Below are positions 1-6,169 of a stretch of DNA of 6,685 nt, in pieces. The stretch covers positions 1-6,685 of the forward strand of contig JALRGZ010000146.1 in assembly GCA_023253295.1 (NCBI GenBank). Direction: 5' to 3'. The notes under the pieces are model-generated. The model did not search any database. It was not told the DNA's origin and saw only the letters and a list, made by a program, of their open reading frames with translations. Made by a program: the position numbers and the translations under genes. Position 1 is the first letter of the stretch. The number at the start of each line of letters is the position of its first letter. Origin of the DNA: Flavobacterium sp. (GTDB lineage: Bacteria > Bacteroidota > Bacteroidia > Flavobacteriales > Flavobacteriaceae).

Positions 1-1978
1 TAAATGGTTTTCTTCCACCAATTAAACCTTTAGATATTAACTCTGAAGTTGTACTCCCTACACCATCATATTCTTCTTTCAATAATTCTTTAGCAACAGC
101 ACTTAAATGCTCTGACAAAGGCAATAGCGGCTGAATCAATGGAGCTTTTTTACTCAGCACAATTAATTCCGTATTCATATTAATCCATTGCTTTAAATAA
201 TACATAATCTCAGTTTTTGATAAATCATCTTTATCCGTTAGGTATCGATTAACGGTTTTGTTAAACTCATACGCATCTGGAGCATCTGCGCCACAGGCAT
301 CTGCAAATAAGGTCAAAGGCGAATACATGAAATACTTCTTTCCGCCTCCATTTCGTTTGTAATTTTTATAAGGCTCGCAAATATTGCTAAAATCTTTTAA
401 GGCTTTAGTACTTTGATAATTGGCTATATTTCTTAAAATCACTTCTTTGTTTCGAATATGTGTCAAACCTATTTTCTCTAAATAAAAAGAAATTTTACGC
501 AATCTTCGGCGCATATCTTCCAAATCCCTAACATTTTCATTCGACCATAAACGCTCTGCAATTGCGGCTGTTCTAGGCCAAATACGGGAATCAATAGTCA
601 GTGGTGTAACCAGTTCACTCCACATGGTTGCCTCACCTCCCAGAATTCTTGCTTTTTCTTCATCTGTAAAAACCACATTTTTCGGCATGGGATCATTTAG
701 ATAATGGGAATCAACAGACAACATCAAATCAATATAATAACCATTTGAAAGGACGGTTTTATAACCTTCTTTGGCCGCTTTTACCAAAGCTCCTCCTGCC
801 TCCAAACCTTCGTTCACACCACGCCAGGCGTGAATTATGGCTTCTTTAGACATATCCGGCGTCATGATTTCCTCCCATCCCATCAGTTGCTTGCCATGCT
901 TTTTGAGCATCGGAACCAATTTCATATTGAAATACGTTTGCAAATCATGGTTGGTAGCCAAATTATTTTTCTTTTTAAACTCCTGAATTTTAGGATTTGC
1001 ATTCCATTCTTTACCATTATTTTCGTCGCCACCAATATGAAAATAAGTACTTGGAAACAACGGACATACTTCATCAAAAATAGCTTCTAAAATTTCATAG
1101 GTTTTAGGATTCGTAGGATCTAAAGTTGGATTATGAATCCCCGATTTTCGGGAAACACTGTACATAACATCCGTATCTGTTTTACTTCCAATTTCCGGAA
1201 AAACAGACAATAATGCCGAAGCATGTCCTGGAACATCTATTTCCGGAACTACCATTATTCCTTTTTCATCAGCATATTTAACAATGTTTTTTATATCTTC
1301 CTGAGTATAAAACTGCCCGTCTGAAGCTAATTCAGTTAGTTGGGGATATTTTTTAATTTCAATTCGCCAGCCTTGATCATCTACTAAATGCCAGTGAAAA
1401 ACATTCATTTTCATAGCTACCATTCCGTCCAAATTGCGCTTAATCACATCAACTGGCTGAAAATGACGGGAAGCATCCATCATCAAACCACGCCAAGCAA
1501 ATCTGGGTTTATCATCAATTTCAACTCCAGGAAAATAAAATTGAGTTCCATTATTTAGAAGCAGTTGCGAAAGTGTTTCTAAAGCATGCATAGCTCCTAA
1601 ATCGGTAGTTGCATTAATTGTAATTATATTTGGCAAGACCGATAAATGATAACTTTCGTCTTCATTTAAACTAATTTTTCCTGTTCGCTCACAATAAATT
1701 TGTATTTGAGCATCCGGAAATTCATTCTTCTTAGTCACAAATGCATGATTGAAAAACAAGCCTGTTCTTTCATCAATTCGTCTTAAAAACTGAGTCGCAT
1801 TTTTAAAAATTCTTGAATCGGAAGGAGCTGTACAATTGATTTTTAAATCTTTATTTAAGAAAAAAACAGCTTCTGAAATTTCTACTTTTTGAGGCCAGGG
1901 CATTAAATTTAATTCTTCTTTTTTTATCTGAGCCCTAGCAACTACAAACGCGAGTAATGACAGTAAAATATATTTCAT
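1..1978 (-). CDS. Secreted beta-N-acetylhexosaminidase, glycoside hydrolase family 20 (C-terminus cut by window edge)
   Basis: This gene reads on the minus strand from ATG at 1978-1976 and stays open for 659 codons to the window edge. It hydrolyses terminal beta-linked GlcNAc/GalNAc by the substrate-assisted mechanism of GH20. Residues 1-16 form a signal peptide (MKYILLSLLAFVVARA, AxA site before Gln17), so the enzyme should act in the periplasm, at the cell surface or outside. Residues about 25-150 resemble the GH20b domain. The catalytic barrel starts near Trp162-Arg163-Gly164, followed by HWHLVDDQGWR (195-205), the hallmark HIGGDE (314-319) with catalytic pair Asp318-Glu319, HAWRG (384 on), Tyr415/Asp417 and GGEATMWSE (447-455). 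All key residues I know are intact. About 150 further residues follow the barrel, as in Bacteroidota enzymes of roughly 680 residues, so probably little is missing. It is divergent from a sugar transporter. The exact natural substrate (chitin oligomers, glycans or peptidoglycan fragments) cannot be told from sequence. Confidence 0.95.
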   Translation of the reverse strand, partial: MKYILLSLLAFVVARAQIKKEELNLMPWPQKVEISEAVFFLNKDLKINCTAPSDSRIFKNATQFLRRIDERTGLFFNHAFVTKKNEFPDAQIQIYCERTGKISLNEDESYHLSVLPNIITINATTDLGAMHALETLSQLLLNNGTQFYFPGVEIDDKPRFAWRGLMMDASRHFQPVDVIKRNLDGMVAMKMNVFHWHLVDDQGWRIEIKKYPQLTELASDGQFYTQEDIKNIVKYADEKGIMVVPEIDVPGHASALLSVFPEIGSKTDTDVMYSVSRKSGIHNPTLDPTNPKTYEILEAIFDEVCPLFPSTYFHIGGDENNGKEWNANPKIQEFKKKNNLATNHDLQTYFNMKLVPMLKKHGKQLMGWEEIMTPDMSKEAIIHAWRGVNEGLEAGGALVKAAKEGYKTVLSNGYYIDLMLSVDSHYLNDPMPKNVVFTDEEKARILGGEATMWSELVTPLTIDSRIWPRTAAIAERLWSNENVRDLEDMRRRLRKISFYLEKIGLTHIRNKEVILRNIANYQSTKALKDFSNICEPYKNYKRNGGGKKYFMYSPLTLFADACGADAPDAYEFNKTVNRYLTDKDDLSKTEIMYYLKQWINMNTELIVLSKKAPLIQPLLPLSEHLSAVAKELLKEEYDGVGSTTSELISKGLIGGRKPF

Positions 1979-2248
1979 AATACTGATGAATTAAAAAACA
2001 AAATGGATTAAACACCTCATAAAGATATATTTTTTTAAGCCTGATTTTTTAATTTACCAAGAAAAAAGTGTCGAAAAATCACATTTGACATGGATAGATT
2101 ATTCAAAAATTGGTGTATATTTTTCATTTACATCGTTATCGTTAAAAACTTTTTAATTTCAGACACTTATAATTTTTTTATTCAAATTTTAAAAAATACT
2201 TTTACTCTAACAAAAAAACACATATCTAAAAAAAACAACTAAAAATTT
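1979..2248. promoter_or_regulatory. Divergent intergenic region between hexosaminidase and transporter
   Basis: This 270-bp, very AT-rich gap must carry the promoters of both divergent genes. I found no perfect TAnnTTTG element on either strand. The nearest plus-strand match is at 2197-2204, listed separately. A tandem hexamer ATCGTT lies at 2132-2143, and TTTGACA at 2084-2090 resembles a -33 element but has no -7 partner at the right distance. TGTC (from about 2069) and GACA (to 2090) form only a short inverted pair. No ORF, tRNA or clear operator is visible. Confidence 0.5.
2197..2204 (+). promoter_or_regulatory. Possible -7 element of the transporter gene
   Basis: TACTTTTA matches the Bacteroidota -7 consensus TAnnTTTG at seven of eight positions and would give an A-rich leader of about 40 nt before the ATG at 2249. 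No convincing -33 TTTG is seen upstream, so this is a weak call in AT-rich DNA. Confidence 0.25.
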
Positions 2249-3718
2249 ATGAATTCTGAAAATTTACAAACCAAATGGGGACAATTCATTTCCCTTGTAA
2301 CCGTATTTTTTTTCTGGGGATTTGTTGGTTCAGCCAACGATATTTTGATTCCAGTATTTAAAAAAGTATTTACCCTATCTCAAGTACAATCACAATTAGT
2401 TGCCTGGGCATTTTATGCGGCCTATTTTGTGGGCTCCATTATCTTTTTTCTGGTGTCGCTGAAATCAGATGTTTTACAAAAATTTGGATACAAAAAGACC
2501 TTAGCTGCAGGATTAACACTTTCTGCTTTTGGATCCTTCTTATTCGTACCAGCAGCAACCATGGAAAGTTTTGGATTTTTCTTAACAGCACTTTTTACCG
2601 TAGGTTTAGGATTTTCTATCCAGCAAATTGTAGCTAATCCATTAGCTATTAAAATGGGAAGTCCGGCAACGGGAGCTCACCGTTTGACCTTAGCAGGTGG
2701 TGTCAATTCATTTGGAACTACTATTGGCGCTATTTTATTAGGAATTGCATTATTCGGAATGGGTGACAGTAAACAAACTACCCTTTCATTAGAAGATATC
2801 AAATTGCCATTTATCATTTTAGGATGTGCCTTTATAGCTGTAGCGCTTTTTATGTTATTTTCTAAAATTGAAGATCCCGTTAAAGAAGAAGAAGCTAAAA
2901 TTGAACACGGTCACAAAAACTTCACCATCATCGATTATCCTCAGTTGTACTTAGGAATGTTAGCTATCTTTATTTATGTTGGAACAGAAGTTACTATCAT
3001 CAGTAACCTTCCTGCTTTACTTAAAACTGCTGAATTTGGAAATATATTAGAAGAAGCCATCCCTCCTTTTATTGCTTTGTATTGGGGGAGTTTAATGATT
3101 GGTCGTTGGAACGGTGGTGTCAATGTATTTGATACTTCAAAAACAACTAATATCCTATTGAAATTCTTAGTTCCTGCACTGGCTTTTGGAGTAATCATAG
3201 GAACAAATATTTTTGCTCAACATGATGTTTCCGCTTTTTACATTTATCCCATCTGGATTTTAATTTTCATCTTAATCAGTTTTATCGGAGGGAAAAATGC
3301 AGGCAAAACTTTAATGCTTTTTGGTATTTCAGGTTTATTAATGATGCTTATCGGATTAGTTTATCCTGATAGAGAAATAGCTAAATTCTTTTTCATTTCC
3401 GGTGGTTTGTTCCTGTCTATCATGTGGCCTTCTATCTTTGACTTAGCCATTGCAGGATTAGGAAAAAATACAGGAAAAGCTTCATCCTTCTTAATCATGA
3501 TGATTTTAGGAGGAGGTGTTATCCCTCTGATTCAAGGAAAAATTTGCGATTTTGATTTGAGTAGTCCTGAAGGAATCTTTGGAATTTCTTGGACGCATTT
3601 CTCTTACATCATTCCGTTATTAGGTTTTGCTTATTTGGCTTTTTATGGTTTTTATTGCCCTAAAATCTTAAAAAAACAAGGAATAACACACGTGGAATCC
3701 GAAGGTGGAGGACATTAA
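2249..3718 (+). CDS. FHS-family (FucP-like) MFS sugar:proton symporter
   Basis: This 489-residue inner-membrane protein has the alternating hydrophobic pattern of a 12-helix major facilitator. It matches the fucose/glucose/galactose (FHS) branch: a first helix carrying WGFVGSANDILIPVF (23-37), then VGLGFSIQQIVANPLAIKMG (118-137) and TGAHRLTLAGGVNSFGTTIG (141-160), equivalent to the NDILLP, ETAANPF and RLNLAQTFNSFG stretches of E. coli FucP. Asp31 corresponds to FucP Asp46. Where FucP has Glu135, this protein has Gln126. A hydrophilic central loop near residues 205-230 (KIEDPVKEEEAKIEHGHK) separates the two six-helix halves. It is somewhat longer than FucP (about 438), and the tail is Gly/His-rich. 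The ATG follows an A-rich leader without Shine-Dalgarno, as usual in this phylum. The divergent GH20 gene suggests GlcNAc or a related sugar as substrate, which is inference; fucose, glucose or galactose remain possible. A strong terminator closes the transcript. Confidence 0.88.
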   Translation: MNSENLQTKWGQFISLVTVFFFWGFVGSANDILIPVFKKVFTLSQVQSQLVAWAFYAAYFVGSIIFFLVSLKSDVLQKFGYKKTLAAGLTLSAFGSFLFVPAATMESFGFFLTALFTVGLGFSIQQIVANPLAIKMGSPATGAHRLTLAGGVNSFGTTIGAILLGIALFGMGDSKQTTLSLEDIKLPFIILGCAFIAVALFMLFSKIEDPVKEEEAKIEHGHKNFTIIDYPQLYLGMLAIFIYVGTEVTIISNLPALLKTAEFGNILEEAIPPFIALYWGSLMIGRWNGGVNVFDTSKTTNILLKFLVPALAFGVIIGTNIFAQHDVSAFYIYPIWILIFILISFIGGKNAGKTLMLFGISGLLMMLIGLVYPDREIAKFFFISGGLFLSIMWPSIFDLAIAGLGKNTGKASSFLIMMILGGGVIPLIQGKICDFDLSSPEGIFGISWTHFSYIIPLLGFAYLAFYGFYCPKILKKQGITHVESEGGGH

Positions 3719-3736
3719 TAAACTCATATATTTCAA

Positions 3737-3781
3737 AACAAAGCCGTCAAATAAAACCAATTTTGACGGCTTTGTTGTTTT
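3737..3781 (+). terminator. Strong intrinsic terminator after the transporter gene
   Basis: A perfect 15-bp inverted repeat (3737-3751 AACAAAGCCGTCAAA with 3762-3776) encloses a 10-nt loop and is followed by GTTTT. It starts 18 bp after the transporter stop codon. The GC-rich core GCCGTC and the T-rich end are those of a factor-independent terminator, and it isolates the transporter from the lipoprotein gene downstream. Confidence 0.9.
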
Positions 3782-3837
3782 AACCTTAAAGCAAAATTAA
3801 AATCACAATCCTTTAGATGTTTTAATTTTAAAAAAAA

Positions 3838-3845
3838 TATATTTG
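3838..3845 (+). promoter_or_regulatory. -7 promoter element of the lipoprotein gene
   Basis: TATATTTG is a perfect match to the Bacteroidota -7 consensus TAnnTTTG and lies 16 bp before the ATG at 3862, giving a leader of about 10 nt. No clear TTTG -33 element is visible at the expected distance. Its place just after a terminator and before an isolated gene supports the call. Confidence 0.6.
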
Positions 3846-3861
3846 TTAAAAATTTTAAAAA

Positions 3862-5040
3862 ATGAAAAAACAACTACTCCTACTTTCTATACTTTTCTTT
3901 GTTCTTTCTTGCGGTGTAAAACAAACCAGAAACTTATTGACATCCGGAAATTATGATGAAGCTATTGATAACGCTATAAATAACCTACGTTCCAATAAAG
4001 ACAAGAAAGGAAATCAGGATTTTGTGTACTTATTAGAAGAAGCTTTTTATAAAGCCAGTGAAAGAGATTTAAACAGTCTTAATTTATTAGAACAAGATAA
4101 AAATCCGGCTAATCTGGAGCGTATTTACAATACTTATATTCAATTGAATAATCGTCAGGAAAAAATCAAACCTTTACTTCCATTGCGATTAATTAAAGAG
4201 GGGAAAAATGCTAAATTTACTTTTGATAATTACAACAAACAAATTGTAGACAGCAAAAATGCTTTATCCAAATATCTATATACAAACAGCTTAGCATTAC
4301 TGAAATCATCTAACAAAATGGATTTTAGAAAAGCTTATGAGGATTTAGAATACCTAAATCAAATTAATCCAAATTATCAAAATACCTTACAACTCCAGGA
4401 AGAAGCGCTTAGTAAAGGGAGATATTATGTAAATGTGACTTTGCACAATCAAACCAATATGGTTATTCCGATGGATTTACAAAACGATTTATTGGATTTC
4501 AATACTTATGGAATGAACGATAAATGGACTGTTTATCACAATACATTACAAAAGAAAATCCAATACAATTATCAAGTAATTGTAGATTTTACAGCTATCA
4601 ATATTTCTCCGGAACAAATCAAGGAAAAAGTGTTTGTGAAAGAAAAACAAATTAAAGATGGCGTAAAAGACCTTTTAGACAAAAATGGAAAACAAGTAAA
4701 AGACAGTCTGGGCAAAGTAATTAAAGTAGATAATCTAAAAACCATTACGATCAGTATTAGAGAATTCAACCAATTCAAAGCCTGTCAAGTGGCTGCCAAT
4801 GTGGATTATATCGATTTTAAAAACAAACAGCTATTAAAATCATTTCCTTTGTCAGCAGAATCAATCTTTAAAAATGACTATGCTACTTACAAAGGAGATA
4901 AAAGAGCTACTGAGGAATCTTACTACCCTTATTTTTCAAGAAAATTAGTTCCTTTTCCAAGTAATGAACAAATGATTTATAACTCTGGAGAAGATTTAAA
5001 AGCAAAATTAAAAGCCATTCTAACTAAAAACAAATTCTGA
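3862..5040 (+). CDS. Lipoprotein with TPR-like N-terminal half, function unknown
   Basis: I do not recognise this 392-residue protein beyond its class. Residues 1-17 form a lipoprotein signal: Lys2-Lys3, a hydrophobic stretch, then Val-Leu-Ser-Cys with the lipid-carrying cysteine at 17, so the mature protein is membrane-anchored. There is no acidic export-type signal such as SDDD directly after the Cys (it reads GVKQTRN), so inner-leaflet periplasmic anchoring is as likely as surface display. SGNYDEAIDNAINNL (28-42) and the segment 153-172 (FRKAYEDLEYLNQINPNY) look like tetratricopeptide-type helix pairs, and residues 20-185 appear mostly helical. From about 188 the pattern changes to alternating beta-like strands, with a Lys/Asp-rich stretch near 255-295. 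No catalytic motif is visible. A scaffold or binding role is possible but is only inference. The gene appears monocistronic, with its own -7 element and a strong terminator upstream. Confidence 0.85.
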   Translation: MKKQLLLLSILFFVLSCGVKQTRNLLTSGNYDEAIDNAINNLRSNKDKKGNQDFVYLLEEAFYKASERDLNSLNLLEQDKNPANLERIYNTYIQLNNRQEKIKPLLPLRLIKEGKNAKFTFDNYNKQIVDSKNALSKYLYTNSLALLKSSNKMDFRKAYEDLEYLNQINPNYQNTLQLQEEALSKGRYYVNVTLHNQTNMVIPMDLQNDLLDFNTYGMNDKWTVYHNTLQKKIQYNYQVIVDFTAINISPEQIKEKVFVKEKQIKDGVKDLLDKNGKQVKDSLGKVIKVDNLKTITISIREFNQFKACQVAANVDYIDFKNKQLLKSFPLSAESIFKNDYATYKGDKRATEESYYPYFSRKLVPFPSNEQMIYNSGEDLKAKLKAILTKNKF

Positions 5041-5098
5041 TAACATTACAAATATTTCACTTTCAAACACTTGACTAAAATATTAAAAAGTTAAAATA

Positions 5099-5160
5099 AA
5101 TTACAAAAGGGCATTCAGTTTAAAAAATATGTGTACTTTTGCATCAATGAATTACAAAAG
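5099..5160 (+). repeat. 11-bp direct repeat AATTACAAAAG, two copies
   Basis: AATTACAAAAG occurs at 5099-5109 and again at 5150-5160, 51 bp apart, on both sides of the -7 element at 5134-5141. Similar spacing on the helix and the position around a promoter suggest a paired regulator site, but AT-rich DNA makes chance matches more likely. Confidence 0.45.
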
Positions 5161-5169
5161 TGTACATAT
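5127..5169. repeat. Inverted repeat overlapping the first -7 element (possible operator)
   Basis: Arms at 5127-5141 (ATATGTGTACTTTTG) and 5155-5169 (CAAAAGTGTACATAT) are complementary at 13 of 15 positions around a 13-bp spacer; the two differences would be G-U pairs in RNA. The left arm contains the complete -7 box TACTTTTG. Because transcripts from that box would begin after the left arm, the symmetry makes most sense as a DNA-binding site for a dimeric regulator. An arginine repressor is possible but the sequence is not an obvious classical ARG box. Confidence 0.5.
5134..5141 (+). promoter_or_regulatory. First -7 promoter element upstream of the arginine operon
   Basis: TACTTTTG is a perfect TAnnTTTG match, followed by CATCAATG; the start site would fall around 5146-5149. 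No good -33 TTTG is visible in the expected 17-23 bp range. It would produce a leader of about 315 nt before the GNAT gene, or a short separate RNA ending at the hairpin and T-tract near 5251. Confidence 0.55.
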
Positions 5170-5230
5170 CACCTCATTGTCACGGATAGACAGAAAAATT
5201 ACTTCGCCCGAAGTACGGATACTTGCATAG
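5147..5230 (+). CDS. Candidate 27-residue leader peptide with three arginine codons
   Basis: The ATG at 5147 lies right after a perfect -7 element, so the message would be leaderless or nearly so. The frame encodes 27 residues beginning MNYKSVHITSLSRIDRK and ending PEVRILA before TAG. Arg is at positions 13, 16 and 24 (CGG, AGA, CGG). Reading the Arg codons of the five larger genes here, I found no CGG, so two in 27 codons is striking. It may mean a leader peptide tuned to sense charged tRNA-Arg, which would fit a location before GNAT-argG, or it may mean the stretch is not coding at all. Both CGG codons lie inside the repeated ACGGATA sequence. I do not recognise the peptide. The stop codon sits in the loop/3' arm of the second hairpin, which is unlike the classic attenuator arrangement. 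Confidence 0.3.
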   Translation: MNYKSVHITSLSRIDRKITSPEVRILA

Positions 5231-5251
5231 TATCTAACTATTTTTTGTTTT
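5200..5251 (+). terminator. Tandem hairpins with T-rich tract, possible attenuator
   Basis: The first hairpin pairs TACTTC (5200-5205) with GAAGTA (5210-5215) around GCCC. The second pairs GGATACT (5217-5223) with AGTATCT (5229-5235), including one G-U pair, around a 5-nt loop. After five bases comes TTTTTTGTTTT (5241-5251). An alternative hairpin AAGTA (5211-5215) with TACTT (5220-5224) uses the 3' arm of the first and 5' arm of the second, so the structures exclude each other. The arrangement resembles a terminator/antiterminator. The stems are short and AT-rich, so termination would be weak. Confidence 0.4.
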
Positions 5252-5381
5252 ATCATATTCATTATTTTTTATCATTACCAAAATTGAAATTAAAATCGTT
5301 ATCCGTTGGATTAACATATCCTGAAAACAAAATTTTACACATTTTATATTCCTACATTTTTTCTTGTTGGTATTATTATGT

Positions 5382-5389
5382 TAATTTTG
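5382..5389 (+). promoter_or_regulatory. Second -7 promoter element, proximal to the GNAT gene
   Basis: TAATTTTG is a perfect TAnnTTTG match followed by CAGTCAA, a context like known flavobacterial promoters. Transcription would start near 5395 and give a leader of about 70 nt. TTG triplets at 5364-5366 and 5367-5369 are nearer than the usual -33 spacing. It may be the main promoter for GNAT-argG. Confidence 0.5.
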
Positions 5390-5463
5390 CAGTCAATTTC
5401 AAAAAAGGTTTTTCAATAAATTATAATTGTTTAACATTTTTAACCTAAAATTCATCTTTTGAA

Positions 5464-6081
5464 ATGAATATTTCTATTGTTATAGCTCAGGAAGAACATT
5501 TTAAGTATGCACAAATCATTTGTGATACCATAGAATCGTCTGCCAAATTGAGAGGAACCGGAATTGCTAAAAGAACTCCTGAATATATTCAGAAAAAAAT
5601 GACTAACAGGGATGCTGTAATCGCTTTAGATAAAAATGGTGATTTTGCAGGTTTTTGTTATATCGAAAGTTGGCAACACGGCAAGTTTGTTGCTCACTCA
5701 GGATTGATTGTACATCCTGATTTTAGAAATCTTGGCTTGGCTAAGAAAATCAAAAGCTTTGTATTTGATTATTCCCTAAAAAAATATCCGGGTGCTAAGG
5801 TATTTGGAATCACAACTGGTTTAGCGGTTATGAAAATTAATTCGGAGTTAGGATACAAACCGGTTCCTTTTTCTGAATTAACGAGTGACCCTACTTTTTG
5901 GTCAGGATGTCAGACGTGTACCAATTTTGAAATCTTAAAAAGTAAAGATTACAAAATGTGTTTGTGTACAGGAATGCTTTACGATCCTGCCGAAAAACCA
6001 AAAGATCCACCAAAACATCCGTTTAACGTGAGAATTTGGAATCGTCTGAAAAAAATCAAACAAGCACTCTTTTTAGAGTAA
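5464..6081 (+). CDS. GNAT acyltransferase of the arginine operon, probable N-acylglutamate synthase
   Basis: This 205-residue cytoplasmic protein has the GNAT fold signature: strand GLIVHPDF (80-87) leading into the acyl-CoA pyrophosphate loop R88-N-L-G91-L-A93 and the following helix, with AVMKINSELGY (121-131) as the later GNAT segment. A C-terminal part contains Cys149-x-x-Cys152 and Cys166-x-Cys168, a possible metal site. The start has no Shine-Dalgarno, as usual here. It lies 88 bp upstream of argG on the same strand with no terminator between. A GNAT protein beside argG is a recurrent arrangement in Bacteroidota; from memory, the Bacteroides thetaiotaomicron counterpart (BT3761) was linked by mutant fitness data to N-acylglutamate (likely N-succinylglutamate) synthesis, replacing classical ArgA/ArgJ. 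I infer the same first step here: acyl-CoA plus L-glutamate to N-acyl-glutamate. Whether acetyl- or succinyl-CoA is used cannot be read from the sequence. Confidence 0.8.
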   Translation: MNISIVIAQEEHFKYAQIICDTIESSAKLRGTGIAKRTPEYIQKKMTNRDAVIALDKNGDFAGFCYIESWQHGKFVAHSGLIVHPDFRNLGLAKKIKSFVFDYSLKKYPGAKVFGITTGLAVMKINSELGYKPVPFSELTSDPTFWSGCQTCTNFEILKSKDYKMCLCTGMLYDPAEKPKDPPKHPFNVRIWNRLKKIKQALFLE

Positions 6082-6169
6082 TAATAAAAACGAATAAAAT
6101 TTAATTATATAATCAGCTAGACGCTAAGTTCAGAACAAAGAACAGTTGATAGCCCATAGATCGAGAAAA

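Larger units (their letters stand above)
5041..5463 (+). promoter_or_regulatory. Long regulatory leader region before the GNAT-argG operon
   Basis: This 423-bp gap between the lipoprotein and GNAT genes has no conventional protein gene. It contains two perfect -7 promoter elements (5134-5141 and 5382-5389), an 11-bp direct repeat, an inverted repeat over the first promoter, a candidate 27-codon ORF, two adjacent hairpins followed by a T-rich tract, and a sequence TATCCGT (5300-5306) complementary to ACGGATA at 5182-5188 and 5215-5221. I saw no clear terminator for the lipoprotein gene at 5041-5098. The layout points to dedicated control of the arginine genes; the mechanism is inferred. Confidence 0.55.

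Noticed and set aside
830..1090. An 86-codon plus-strand open frame
   Set aside because: It lies antisense within the GH20 catalytic domain, including the HIGGDE region, and has no recognisable product.
2974..3198. A 74-codon minus-strand open frame
   Set aside because: It is an antisense shadow of the membrane transporter gene.
4572..4778. A 68-codon minus-strand open frame
   Set aside because: It is an antisense shadow of the lipoprotein gene.
5071..5096. TTGACT followed by TAAAAT, like an E. coli -35/-10 pair
   Set aside because: The spacing is about 15 bp and the primary sigma factor of Bacteroidota uses TTTG/TAnnTTTG; such matches are frequent in AT-rich DNA.
5131..5448. A 105-codon open frame starting with GTG, across the leader region
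   Set aside because: Its GTG lies just upstream of and its frame runs through the -7 element TACTTTTG, the composition is rich in Tyr/Phe/Ile/Leu as AT-rich noncoding DNA gives, and no domain is visible. Its length in such AT-rich DNA is mildly surprising, so conservation would be worth checking.
6120..6135. Short inverted repeat GTTC...GAAC between GNAT and argG
   Set aside because: Only four base pairs and no T-tract; not a terminator, so co-transcription of GNAT and argG stays the better reading.
6146..6169. Eight-codon TTG extension of argG
   Set aside because: The family begins at the ATG at 6170, just before the ATP-loop strand; the extra residues have no family counterpart.
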